Origin: Colocasia esculenta
Lineage: Eukaryota > Streptophyta > Magnoliopsida > Alismatales > Araceae
Direction of reading: 5' to 3'
Length of the DNA stretch: 64,000 nucleotides
Assembly (NCBI GenBank): GCA_014218235.1
Contig: CM024753.1
Coordinates: 190,378,348 to 190,442,347 of the forward strand
The notes below the pieces were generated by a model. The model was not told the DNA's origin and ran no database searches. It saw nothing but the letters and a program-made list of their open reading frames with translations. Shown here piece by piece: positions 10,895-21,274 of the stretch. The position numbers and the translations under genes are program-made. Within the stretch, counting starts at the first letter, position 1. Every line of letters starts with the position of its first letter.

Positions 10895-10960
10895 TCATGA
10901 ATCCTCGTCCTCGTGTTCATCCTCGTGCTCGTTTCCTCCCACGCCACTCGATGAAGGAAC
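10895..10960 (-). CDS. Final acidic exon of the CACTA II gene (partial gene)
   Basis: On the minus strand an acceptor TATTGTAG is followed in phase 0 by VPSSSGVGGNEHEDEHEDED, then Ser and TGA. The tail is extremely acidic. It occupies the same place as the terminal exons of CACTA I, III and IV, between the tandem array and the 3' UTR/subterminal repeats. Upstream coding sequence of this copy is absent, so it cannot be expressed as an intact protein. Confidence 0.55.
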   Translation of the reverse strand, partial: VPSSSGVGGNEHEDEHEDEDS

Positions 10961-11146
10961 CTACAATACATATATGACAATAATAATTTAAAATTAAATA
11001 CTATTATAAGCAATAACTTATTTTAGAAGCATAAATTAAATATTGTTATAAGCAATAAATTATTTAAATTTATAGATTTTTATTCACTCACTTTCGGTCA
11101 ATGTTTTGGTCACACTATATATTTTGGTCACACTTAAGATGAATTT

Positions 11147-11960
11147 GAGCGTCGAGCTCAAACCGGGAGTCCGAATTGAACTCCGTCAGTTCCCACAAGT
11201 CACACTCATCGCCCCGACCGTGCTAGAACGAACCAGAGGTCAATCGGATGAGTATTTCTAATTTTGGACCCACAAACCTAAGTTTTTCATTTTTAAACTA
11301 AACTAACTTATTTATTGTGACTTTGAGCGTTTAGCTCAAACCGGGAGTCTGAATTGAACTCCGTCAGTTTCCACAAGTCACACTCATCACCCCGACCGTG
11401 CTGGAATAAATCGGAGGCCAATCGGATGAGTATTTCTAATTTTAGAACCACAAACCTAAGTTTTTCATTTTTAATCTAAACTAACTTCTTTATTGTGACT
11501 TTAAGCGTCGAGCTCAAAGCGGGAGTCTGAATTGAACTCCGTCAGATTCCACAAGTCACACTCATCTTCACGACCATGCTGGAACAAACCGGAGGCCAAT
11601 CGGATGAGTATTTCTAATTTTGGACCCACAAACCTAAGTTTTTCATTTTTAAACTAAACTAACTTGCTTATTGTGAATTTGAGTGTCGAGCTCAAACCGA
11701 GAGTCAGAATTGAACTCCGTCAATTTCCACAAGTCACAACCATCACTCTAGTCGTGCTGGAAAAAACCGGACTCCATTTCGAATTTTGGACCCCCAAACC
11801 TAAGTTCTTCATTTTTAAACTAAACTAACTTGCTTATTGTGAATTTGAGCGTCGAGCTAAATCGGGAGTCGGAATTGAACTCCGTTAGTTTCCACAAGTC
11901 ACAACCATCACCCTGACCATGCTGGAAAAAATCGGAGGCCAATCAGATGAATCTTTCAAT
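11147..11960. repeat. 178-bp tandem array in CACTA II
   Basis: Five monomers start at 11147, 11325, 11503, 11681 and 11847 (spacing 178, 178, 178, 166). Each begins GAGCGTCGAGCTCAAACCGG, continues through GAACTCCGTCAGTTTCCACA and GTCACA, then GACCGTGCTGGAA, CGGAGGCCAATCGGATGAG and CAAACCTAAGTTTTTCATTT. The core aligns with the arrays in CACTA I, III and IV. Confidence 0.95.
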
Positions 11961-12439
11961 TTGCTTCTTTCCTCTTTTTTTTTTTTTTTTTTTTACTTTC
12001 TTTGCCCTATTTTGGGCTCGTATTTGTCCTATCTAGCATGAACCTAGAAAAGAGAGGTTAAAACTACCATCTAGAAGAGGTTGAGCCATGTTCACCATAC
12101 TGCCACTTCACCTACTGCCTCCTCAAAGTGTCCCAATCTTGTCAAAGATTATGCAGTCCACCTACAAGGTTGATATTAACTGAATTGAGCATCAATCCAC
12201 GATATATGTTGAACAATATCTTCATAAAAACATTCTTCAGAACTTAAAATGGTGAAAACAGATCTTCCAAGATGAAAGGCAGCAAGACATCCATGGTTGA
12301 TCAAGTAAAAATTTCAAATTGATTATGTATAAACTTAAAATTGATTACTCCACTTTTAACGCATTTTCCATTTCTCATCAAACACTAAGATGAGGATCTA
12401 CTGACGTAATTTTAAAGCAATGCCTCACATACACTACTA

Positions 12440-12605
12440 GAACTGCCTCACATACAGTACCATAAAGGCAAGTCATCTCAATTGCATCCTTGAACTGCTT
12501 CACTTTTGCATCATCAAGCTCAAGAGCACAGATAAAACCCTTGTCCACATTTGTGTCAATATAAATTATCCCAATAATTGTAAATTCAAAGATGTTGTGT
12601 TTCAT
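12440..12605 (-). pseudogene. Transmembrane 9 superfamily (nonaspanin) exon fragment
   Basis: The minus frame reads FEFTIIGIIYIDTNVDKGFI, then CALELDDAKVKQFKDAIE. The second part matches the lumenal N-terminal region of plant nonaspanins (TM9SF/TMN), where the family has a C.LELDEAKVKQF.DAIE-like block before the FYFQ/DDLP motifs. Those motifs and all nine membrane segments are missing; the frame degenerates into MTCLYGTV right after. An exon fragment carried by the transposon is likely. It would not encode a working endomembrane protein. Confidence 0.6.
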
Positions 12606-13791
12606 AGCAATTGTCTGGCCAATTGAAAATAAAACATCAAGCTAGGAAAATTAAGCATGTGCCTGACATCTTCAAAGCCAAAGGACAAGAATAACTCCCA
12701 TGCCTGATACCCATGCACCTATGACAGACCATAACATTCCAGCAATCAGACACAAGATGACCATGTTCCAAGCAATTGAAATACAAAACTTTTCATTCAT
12801 CCTTCCTCTCCTTCCCATCTCCCACCAATTGCCAGCTGCTTATTTTCCCACTCTCCTCTTGGTAACCTCCTGCCATCACCCTAATAAGTGAATTGATGAG
12901 ATAACGGTAGGGTTCTTTATGCAGTATATATTAAAATTCAATATAACACCCTTATTGCATGGAAAGTAGCTGCAACTATTCTGCTTGAATTAATTATTAT
13001 CATCCTCAAACTAGACAAAGCTTCCACTTGAATTTATTATTCTCAATTAGATAAATCTCAAAATAATTTTTCAACAGCAAGTACCTTTTAACCAATAGAG
13101 TATTGTTCTATGAGTATTTGGAGTAATTTTTTTGGAAGTATGAGTAGTAATGTTTTATGATGTAAATGAATGAGACCTTATGTTTATTTTCCTTTTAGTC
13201 TATCTAGATATGTACAATTATTCTTGAATATCTTGTTTTTCTATTTTTATGACTTCATTTTCTAACCAAGTCGATGCAGGATTTTTCCATCTTCCATTTG
13301 AAGGGAAGATTCATTCTTAAAACATATCAGGATTCGGCATAGCCAACATAATCCTATAATCTTGCCAAGATAAGTTCCTTACTTGGCTGCTTACCAAGAC
13401 TCCAAGTTTCTTAGGGATCCATCCAACTGAGCAATAGCATTAAGAACATAGGCATAGAAATCAATGGTAGGTAATCAATATTTCAAATGGGAGCAAAGGA
13501 AAAGCACATAAACACATAGATATGCGACCACATGCCTCCAAAAGTACAAATCTCACACACACTCAAATGACTTTCATATGCCAAATATTTAATAAGCTAT
13601 CAAAAGTTCGTTAAAAAAATCAGCATACCAGTGTCAATTGGGAAAGGAGATTTGCTCTAAACATTTTTTAGAAAGATGATAATTTTAAACATAATTATAA
13701 AATTGGGGATATAGTCCACATGATTTAAAAAATAAATACTTTATAAAGGTAATGAATGCATGAAACAGACAAAATATGTCATACCGCTTAC

Positions 13792-13921
13792 TCTGGGACT
13801 GGCCACCATAACCATCTGAGATATTCCTCAATCTATCCTTGATAGGTCTCTTGCCTCCTGCCAAGGACCCATAATCAGAATGAGCACCTTCTGAAATGCC
13901 CCCAGCTCTCTTGACAACTTG
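13792..13921 (-). pseudogene. Exon-like fragment of an unidentified gene
   Basis: The minus frame is open with GGISEGAHSDYGSLAGGKRP followed by IKDRLRNISDGYGGQSQSKR, ending at a possible donor (CGGTATGA) around 13790. Composition is higher in GC than the surroundings, and the sequence looks like a coding exon of a basic, Gly/Ser-rich region. I do not recognise the family. Confidence 0.35.
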
Positions 13922-14744
13922 AAGCCAGTGGTTAAATAAAAATGTGGATCAGGCACAGTCAATGCCATTATCTGATGCATTAAATGGTTTCATTGACTGC
14001 ATACGAAAGTCACAAATATGGATAACTAGTTCTTTGCCCGTACAATGGACAGAAAGTTTTTAAATATTTAAATTTTAATAAATAATAATATCTAAAAGGC
14101 AGAACTTTTGCGCAATAATTAATACTTGATGTCACATCCGTACAATTTTGACTCCAACAGAATGTATCAACCACCTTGCCTAAGCAATCAATAGAAAACT
14201 TCCAGCACAACATAATGTTGTTAAATCCCCTCGCTCTGCTTCTCAGTACTAACATAAAACCCCATTGACTTGAACCTTTCTTCCACAGCCCCTGTTTTAG
14301 TTATCAGAGAGTGTTTGAGACAATGAAAAAAAAAATGGAATATATATCAGCCAACTACCTCTAGATGTACTTAATCATGAAGCACTATTTTTAGTGCACA
14401 GAGAGTGTGTCAAATTCATAAAACTTTGAACTTAGTTTGAAGAAAAGGAAAAGGCTTTTCTTAAAGAAGGGGAGGGGATGAGGGCTGACGGTGATGGGCT
14501 AGGCACATGTTTTCCTAATTTAATTGTAGTTGAGTTTTTTTAGAGTTTTCTGTTTTGTTTTATATTTTCTATCTTTTAGTGGATAGGTTTGCGATCTGAT
14601 TAGGAGAATCCAAAAAGAGGAGTCAAAATCAAGACCTGCTAAAAGCACCTCCCATGGCACCTACTTTTAGGAACCATTTGATTCATAATTCAGTTTTCAG
14701 ATTAGTTAAATTTCTTTTTTTCTTTATCACATTTATCACTGGTT

Positions 14745-15090
14745 GGGGATAGGAAGTAGATGACAGTGTAGGAAAATAAATATTTATTGTTGTTCTAGAA
14801 AGGAGTTGGTTGAAAATGGTTAGCTTGTTAGCTTGAAGTACATGACAATGTCATCCTACAAATAAATGTTATTCTCTACTACTGGGATGGTAATTGCTGA
14901 AGAATTTTCCTACAGTAGTTGATAAGCGTTCATTTTGCTGGCAGTAGATGACAGTGCCATCCCCAAACATGAACCCCATATTCTTCTATCCAGATAGAAG
15001 TTGCTAGAAAAAATGGCTAAAACAGGAATGAGGTGTAAAGTGGTGAATTTGTTGGCTGGAACCTGGAAGTAGGTGACAGTGCCAAGAGTT
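14745..15090. repeat. Degenerate short tandem repeat with GTAGATGACAGTG blocks
   Basis: Variants of GTAGATGACAGTGCCATCC occur at about 14755, 14838, 14946 and 15070, each in a loosely conserved unit of 80-125 bp. Old and diverged; no function visible. Confidence 0.5.
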
Positions 15091-15230
15091 TAGCTTCAGT
15101 ATTGGTGGATCAAGTGGTAATGTAGAAGTGTGATAATTTCGTGACAATGTTGTAATATCCTGATATTTATTCTTGATGCACCTTTCAGAAATTTTACATT
15201 CATCTTTAGTGCAGATACTATTCTGGGATT

Positions 15231-15595
15231 AGAGAAGTGGAAAGCAGGTATCTTCCTTGGAGGAATCACATGTGGATGTTGTTACTCAGGTCTACTTCCG
15301 AACTCTGTTGAGGTTTTCTTTAGAAGTTTAACATTGAGTAGAAAACTTTGATGATATAATTTCAGTAAATCTTTTGGGAGGTTAACATTAATAAGTTAAG
15401 CTAGGATAAGAAGACACTTATCATTTTCAGATGAGAACCCTATAAGCTCCAAACCATCTGAGTCAATGAAAAAAGAAAGGCTGAATTGAGAGCTTTAAAA
15501 CCTTAATGCACTATTAACAGAACTATAGTGTAAGGGAGTTTAATATAAACACAAACACATATGAAGCAAACTTTTTTATCATTTTCAGATAAGCC
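15231..15595 (+). repeat. Left arm of a 365-bp inverted repeat
   Basis: The arm from AGAGAAGTGGAAAGC to CAGATAAGCC is present in reverse complement at 16900-17264 with few differences. Examples of shared blocks are CTAGGATAAGAAGACACTTA and ACACAAACACATATGAAGC. The arms are 365 bp each and are separated by 1.3 kb. Confidence 0.95.
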
Positions 15596-15704
15596 AAAAA
15601 AAGAAATGCTCAACAGCATGCTAAGATCAGTCAAAATACATTTCCATAGAATAAATTTTTTTATCATATTCAAAAAGTAAAGTTTTAGGGTTCATATGAT
15701 TTAC

Positions 15705-15838
15705 CTTGCATGGGAGGAACCAGAAGATGTGACGTCGCCGGCGAGCAGAAGGCGGAGTTTCTTCTTGGAGTAGAAAGAGTTTCTCCGGCGTCCAGAAGGC
15801 TGAGGAGGCGAAGAACGGGAGGAAGCACAAGTGCCATG
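15705..15838 (-). pseudogene. GC-rich exon-like fragment with a start codon
   Basis: On the minus strand an ATG opens MALVLPPVLRLLSLLDAGE, a hydrophobic start, followed by a Ser/Thr/Arg-rich stretch ending at a good donor (CAAG/GTAAAT). GC content is far above the flanks. It may be the first exon of a captured gene. It lies 3' of the pectin acetylesterase exons on the same strand, so it is unlikely to belong to that gene. The family is not recognised. Confidence 0.25.
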
Positions 15839-16076
15839 TTTTCTGTCGTTGCACGGGAGGAAGCAGAAGCGTTGCATGATAGTCACTGGGTCAGAAAATT
15901 CATTAGGATGAAGCAATCAAAATAAGGAGGCAAACACTATAGTTCATATAAATATTCATTGATATGAGTCATTTGTTTTATGTGTGACATATGTAATCAT
16001 AACTTTTCTTCCTCACATATCAAGCATGTGAGAAAATTAAGTCAATCTAAAGAATTTTGTATATACTTGCAAGGTG

Positions 16077-16330
16077 ACTACACCTTCAAACATGGATCTT
16101 AGAGCATGTGCACCAGCAATATCAGCACTGTACATGTAAAAAATAAAAAATTAGAGAAATAGTAGAGAATCAAGTAACACCTTAAAGGAAGGAGTAGCCA
16201 CATACACATCAAGAAACAATCCAGCATCAGCAAGACACTTCACTTTTGTACTTGTTGGAAACAGCGCCCTAAATTCATCACAGTGTAGTATCGATGACAA
16301 ACCACCAGCAAAGCAACCAGAAAGAAGAGC
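16077..16330 (-). pseudogene. Pectin acetylesterase fragment (two exons), catalytic Ser lost
   Basis: Two minus-strand exons with plausible splice sites (16208-16330 and 16077-16127) read [20 protein letters not shown] and [20 protein letters not shown], then ADIAGAHALRSMFEGVVTLQ. This matches the plant pectin acetylesterase family (Notum/PAE), whose nucleophile motif is GCSAGG. The family removes acetyl groups from cell-wall pectin in the apoplast. Here the nucleophile serine codon is TTT (Phe), so even the captured part would be inactive. The remaining exons of the enzyme are absent. Confidence 0.8.
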
Positions 16331-16609
16331 CTACAAAAATATGTGTGTTAAAATTTCAAAGACAGCTATGATTTATATTATGAGATAAGAAATACCTGTT
16401 GTTACAGAATCTCCTCTGTACATTTATATTTTATCTGATCTTCCTTCAAATGATGTTTCGTTGTTTATACATAAACTGCTGAAGGAAAAAAATAACCGAA
16501 GGAAAATTTATCAAGATGTATATACCACATAGCTGCAACAATGACAGAAACAGCAAAGTAACAATTTCAAAAAAGAGACAATATTATATGAACAAGTAGC
16601 CCAAATAAC

Positions 16610-16675
16610 CTGTACAAATAGCCGCTCAGCCATTTCATATTTCTCACATTGTGCATATGCATGTATAAGATCACT
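16610..16675 (-). pseudogene. Helical-repeat (PPR-like) fragment
   Basis: A short minus-frame stretch reads SDLIHAYAQCEKYEMAERLF, which resembles one pentatricopeptide-type repeat. It lies between the pectin acetylesterase and ATPase fragments, and no neighbouring repeats are seen, so the assignment is weak. Confidence 0.3.
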
Positions 16676-16702
16676 GAAAGACCATCTTAGGATCTTCTTC
16701 AT

Positions 16703-16785
16703 TAACAGACGTGTTGCGCGAATATGCAATACACCATTTTCATTAACAGTCCCTCCAATAACAGTGTCACTCCTCCTCTTCGCAA
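16703..16785 (-). pseudogene. Heavy-metal P1B-type ATPase fragment
   Basis: The minus frame reads RRSDTVIGGTVNENGVLHIR and ATR. This is the conserved actuator-domain stretch following the TGE loop in plant copper-transporting ATPases (HMA5/HMA7-like; KGDTVIGGTVNENG). The match stops after ATR and runs into unrelated sequence, so only about 25 residues of a protein of some 1000 residues are present. This is a captured fragment. Confidence 0.7.
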
Positions 16786-16899
16786 CAGTTGTGCTTCTCC
16801 AGTTATCATGCAGAACCCTTCCCCCTCCCCTGTGTAACACCCATACCAACCCCCAACCATCAGCCTACTCACTGGTGGGAGGAGCAGCACTTGATCGGC

Positions 16900-17264
16900 G
16901 GCTTATCTGAAAATGATAAAAAAGTTTGCTTCATATGTGTTTGTGTTTATATTAAATTCCCTTACACTATAGTTCTGTTAATAGTGCATTAAGGTTTTAA
17001 GGCTCTCAATTCAACCTTTCTTTTTTCATTGACTCGGGTGGTTTGGAGCTTATAGGGTTCTCATCTGAAAATGATAAGTGTCTTCTTATCCTAGCTTAAC
17101 TTATTAATGTTAACCTCCCAAAAGATTTACTGAAATTATATCATCAAAGTTTTCTACTCAATGCTAAACTTCTAAAGAAAACCTCAACAGAGTTCGGAAG
17201 TAGACCTGAGTAACAACATCCACATGTGATTCCTCCAAGGAAGATACCTGCTTTCCACTTCTCT
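16900..17264 (-). repeat. Right arm of the 365-bp inverted repeat
   Basis: Reverse-complement copy of 15231-15595. Beyond this arm the minus frame continues open (TKSKGQLEKWKAGIFLGGIT, 17200-17290), while the left arm stops at AGAGAAGTGG. The right copy therefore extends further into a possible coding fragment that I do not recognise. Confidence 0.95.
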
Positions 17265-17741
17265 AACTGCCCTTTGGATTTGGTTGCAGGCCTGTCTAGG
17301 GAAGCCACTGAGGAGCTTGTTGAACCTACACACGTTGACAAGCCAGACCCCTCTCTATTCATTATCCTCTCAGTATTGTTTTTTATTTATGCCATTAACT
17401 CAAATAATCAACTGCATAAAATGATACATTTCATTGGAAACACTTTATTGTACATTATAATTTTGCAACAGCTTGTGTAGAATAGTTATTTTAGGATTTA
17501 GCTTTGCCATCTCAACATTTATAGGCTGATAATGGTGGTTGATATAACTAATGTATACCGCCATAATATTGCAAGATCTTGTACCCAACAGCCATCTTTA
17601 TGAATCAATAGGAATCAACTGCCTCAATTTGTTGTTCAAGGAAGGTTTGAAAGGATTAACCAGCATCCAGTTATGTTCCTTCTAGCTCTTTTTCTTTTTA
17701 TGTTCTACCTCTGTATACATTTGTTGCGGTTGCTCAATTGA

Positions 17742-18308
17742 TGTTGGTCTAAGCCGAGGTGGCTAAAGAAATCAATGTAGCTGACGTAATCCACTAACTC
17801 CGAGCTCCTGACCTGCAAGACCATCGAGGTGTTTCGGTGGACAGACACTCTGATGCTCAAGTTAGTGTGAGGTCGAAATGTAGGTCGGTCAAGAGAAAAG
17901 TTCTTGCGTACCTGTGAGTGTCGAATGTCTTCTTGCTTATATTGGTAGGCTATCCATCAGAACCGTCAAAGGATCCTGTAAATATCACATCACGTCGTCG
18001 TAATTGTTGTAATCTCATTGTTGTAACCGTCATGCTAGATCATGCGGATCGTGGACTTCATGATAGTCGTTATTTAATGCATATTTATCTGTGACCATTA
18101 CCTTAATAGTTATTATCTGGGTCATTACGTACGTGAGCCACGACTCCGGAGATCCTAAGGTCATGTCATGTGCTCCACACCGACTTAAGCTGAGACGAAC
18201 TAGCCTTATTTTTAGTCGAGAAGCTGTCGATGTCGACTTTTGACGACGTCGAGACATCGGCCGAGTCCGAGGCTCCAGTCGAGTTGAGGGTGTTTCTCTG
18301 TGTCAACA
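17742..18308. repeat. Possible solo LTR
   Basis: The segment starts TGTTGGTCTAAGCCGAGG, ends CTGTGTCAACA, is about 567 bp long and is richer in GC and CpG than both flanks. The flanking pentamers (ATTGA, TTTAA) do not match, so LTR identity is tentative. Confidence 0.3.
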
Positions 18309-19639
18309 TTTAAAGTTCTCCTGAACATCCTCCTTGAATCTTGTGCAGAATGTGGGAATATATTCCTTTTCGATAGACATCACTGAGGTTCTTAGGGCAA
18401 GTTAATTAGGAGTCCGTGACCTTAATAGGGATGTCCTTGTTATAACAGGACTTAACGTATACTGTAACAGGTGATAACACTGATTGTAATAAGCTACAGT
18501 TCTGTCAGGAACTAGAAAATAAGTCAAACATCTGATAGAGACTTCTAATTAATTTGTCTAATTTCTTAATACAAAGCTCCCAATTGAGCCTAAGTGCTGG
18601 TGATCATATAGAGTATGTGTATCAAAGGTAATTATTATGTCCTTGAGGAGATATATTTGCCGTAGTGAAATGCTTGATTGCTACGTACGTTGTATCATGC
18701 TACCAGGAAAGAGAGAAAAAAAAATCAATGGCTATAAATATTACTCAAGTATTTAGCTTCTTTGGTTCTTTCTGCCACATGTGTTTGCATATATAATTAT
18801 TTTATATTTATTTATTCTCATTTACCTATATCTATCTGTTATTTGTTTAGGGTGCTTATCTTGGATCACCTGGAATATTCCAACAGAAGTTGGTGCTATT
18901 TCAGTTCGAATTTCTAGTCCAGTGGTTACATAAATTCTTACAGGCATTAGCTTCAAGTTGGTCCTTATGTTTATGCGTGACTTGCATATTTCATATTATT
19001 CTCAGATAAATCAATCTGCCCTTCAAGTAATCGCTGCTATCTTCTGCTTTTTCTCTCCCATAGTCATAACTGATGGCCTTAATTAACAACCATGTTATCT
19101 TGTGAAGTGTTGGACTTTTCTTAATTATATCTTGCTTTATGAGTCCTGAAAAGATTAATTATCAGAATCACTTTTCCAACATTTATCAATGGTGGCGGTC
19201 AAGAACGTTGGCAAATTGGAAGCATCTTATAGCCTAATAGTAAGACATCTGTTTGTCTTCTTATTTTCATAAACAATGGTGCATTATCTCATTTAAAAAC
19301 ACATGCATGGGAACTGGTGGCATTCACCACAATTAGAGTAATCGACAACTCGACATGATTTGTTTATGAATAAAATGAAATAATGAACCTTCAAATTAGT
19401 AGAAAAACTATTAAGTCATGGACTAGCTCATTTATTGTCTCAGCACTATAGCTTCACATTGCCGCCTACTGCTTGAGCTCTCTGACCACTACTATAGCGC
19501 ACTTATCAGACAATCGGATAGTGGGTTTTATGGGACGGTTGTCCCAACTCTTCGTGCAATCAAGGTGGTATTTCCATATCCACCTCCAACTACGGTGGGT
19601 TTCGACCATATGAATATGTATGTAGTGCATTATGTTTTT

Positions 19640-20880
19640 CTTCTATTTTGCACTGATCATAGTCCAAAAATAGATTGGGAGGGTTTAGGTTCATAGTTCA
19701 TTAATTTATTAATTTAATAGGGTTTTATGAGTTCATTAATAAGATTAATAAGAGTCTGTTCATATTGCAATTAGTTTTAACATGACTGGAGAGTCAAACT
19801 AGGGGTGTCAATGGGCTGTGTTAATTTGAAGTCTAATGAGCAATCTACTCCAGACTCAATTTGGGTTAAAATATGATGGCCCATGGATCTCTTTTGAAGT
19901 CCATTTGTCAAACTCATCACTTGATGGGTTGGACTCGGATTAGCTCATTGGGTTAAGAGACATCAATAACCACCATACCTATCAATAACCACTATACCTA
20001 CACAAGCATTAAAAACATGCTTAAATAAAGAAACCGGTCACCACCACACCAACAGTTCCCTCTAAATTAAAATATGCTTAAATTAAAATAGTAAATCTAT
20101 CTACATATTAGTTTGATGGGCTGAAACGGATTAGCATGGATTTTTTTTACTTTGATCCATTAAATTTGGGTTGGACTTGGGTTGTGTTATTTTAGTGTTA
20201 GACTGAACTGGGTTTAAATTGGGCCAGCCCAAACCCACCCATTGACACCCCTAAGTCAAACTGGATATGTAGGAGTAGATAGAGTCCAAATTGGACACTT
20301 GATTTGGCTTTGGCAAGGGTATTTTGATCTAGGCTTATATTTCATTAATCTATTAGTTTGGGGATTACATGGGTCGAATAAGAGAATTAAGAGTCTATCT
20401 ATGATGCATACAATTTCAACACAGTTGAAAAGTCAAACTAGATATGTGAGAGCTGACAAATTTTAAATTAGACTCTTGATTTAGATTTTGCAGGAGTATT
20501 TATATTTATGTTTATATTTCAATAATCTATTAGTTGAGAGGAAGGGGGGTTACACATGTCTAAAAGTAGAATTAAGAATTTGTTCATGGTGCAGACAATT
20601 TCAATACAGTTGGAGAGTCAAATTAGTGATGTGAGAGCAGATGGAGTTCAAATCGAACTCTCAATTTGGATTTGACAAGGTTAATTAGATTCAAGTTTAT
20701 ATTTCGTTATCTATTGGTTTGGGGGATTACATGGGTTAAAAAATAGAATTAAGAGTCTACTTATGGTGCAAACAATCTCAACATAGTCAAAGAGTCAAAC
20801 TGCACATGTACAAAATGACAGAGTCTAAATCAGGCACGTGATTTGAATTTGGAGGGGGTATTTATATTTAAGTTTATAGT
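19640..20880. repeat. 177-185-bp tandem array in CACTA IV
   Basis: The block AGTCAAACT recurs at 19792, 20254, 20431, 20616 and 20793; the last spacings are 177, 185 and 177, and the first is lengthened by the MITE. Each unit holds a block such as GAGTCCAAATTGGACACTTG, ATATTTCATTAATCTATTAG and TTACATGGGT. On the minus strand the GAGTCCAAATTGGAC block and its neighbours align with the core of the other three arrays. Monomers here are more diverged than in CACTA I. Confidence 0.85.
19800..20253. mobile_element. hAT-type MITE in the CACTA IV array
   Basis: A 454-bp element with perfect 16-base terminal inverted repeats TAGGGGTGTCAATGGG and a perfect 8-bp target duplication AGTCAAAC (19792-19799 and 20254-20261). 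It has no coding capacity. Eight-base duplications and this terminus are typical of hAT-derived MITEs. Confidence 0.93.
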
Positions 20881-20947
20881 TCGTTAATGTAAAATAATAT
20901 CTTATTTCTCCTTCAATTTTGTATATGTCTTTTTTTTTGTTTACAAG

Positions 20948-21015
20948 TCGTTGGAGATGAGGTTGGTGATTATACAAATGGCGATGACAATAAGGCTTGT
21001 CTTGTAGATAATTAG
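20948..21015 (+). CDS. Final exon of the CACTA IV gene (partial gene, frame uncertain)
   Basis: After a T-rich tract and TTTACAAG, one frame gives VGDEVGDYTNGDDNKACLVD, then Asn and TAG, an acidic tail like those of CACTA I and II. The acidic frame begins two bases after the visible AG, so the exon phase differs from elements I and II or the copy carries an indel. Position relative to the array and the subterminal repeats supports the call. Confidence 0.4.
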
Positions 21016-21274
21016 GAGCCTCGTTTGATTTTTCCATTTGTATCTTCTACATTGTATTTGTAAACATTATTATGACTTTGTTAGTAAATATTTAACAGAT
21101 ATTTGAATTAGAGTGGAATATTTAATTTTTATTTAATTGGTCAATAATTTTAATGTGATTGTGTTATGTTTGAATAGTAATTGTGGTATGCTTATTTTTT
21201 TTGGATAATTATCATATAGAAATATATACATGTGCAAATATTTGATTTTTTTATTTTTTTTTTCATTCCTTGTT

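Larger units (their letters stand above)
9817..11960 (-). mobile_element. CACTA transposon II, 3' half
   Basis: The left terminus is TACTACAAGAAAATG, preceded by GGT as the presumed 3-bp target copy. Inward lie subterminal repeats, a UTR-like minisatellite, the final acidic exon on the minus strand and a 178-bp array. The gene therefore reads towards the left end, as in CACTA III. The transposase exon expected right of 11960 is missing and host-gene fragments follow instead. The right terminus is not visible. Confidence 0.8.
11961..19640. other. Mosaic region with captured host-gene fragments
   Basis: Between the inward sides of CACTA II and CACTA IV lies AT-rich DNA with several short conserved exon-like blocks, mostly on the minus strand, from unrelated host genes (entries below), a poly(T) tract at 11973-11993 and a long inverted repeat. 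No complete gene is present. This is the pattern of a gene-fragment-capturing (Pack-type) CACTA element, but the second terminus was not found, so capture by one element is inferred. From 17265 to 19640 I see no coding signal, apart from a possible solo LTR. Confidence 0.55.
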
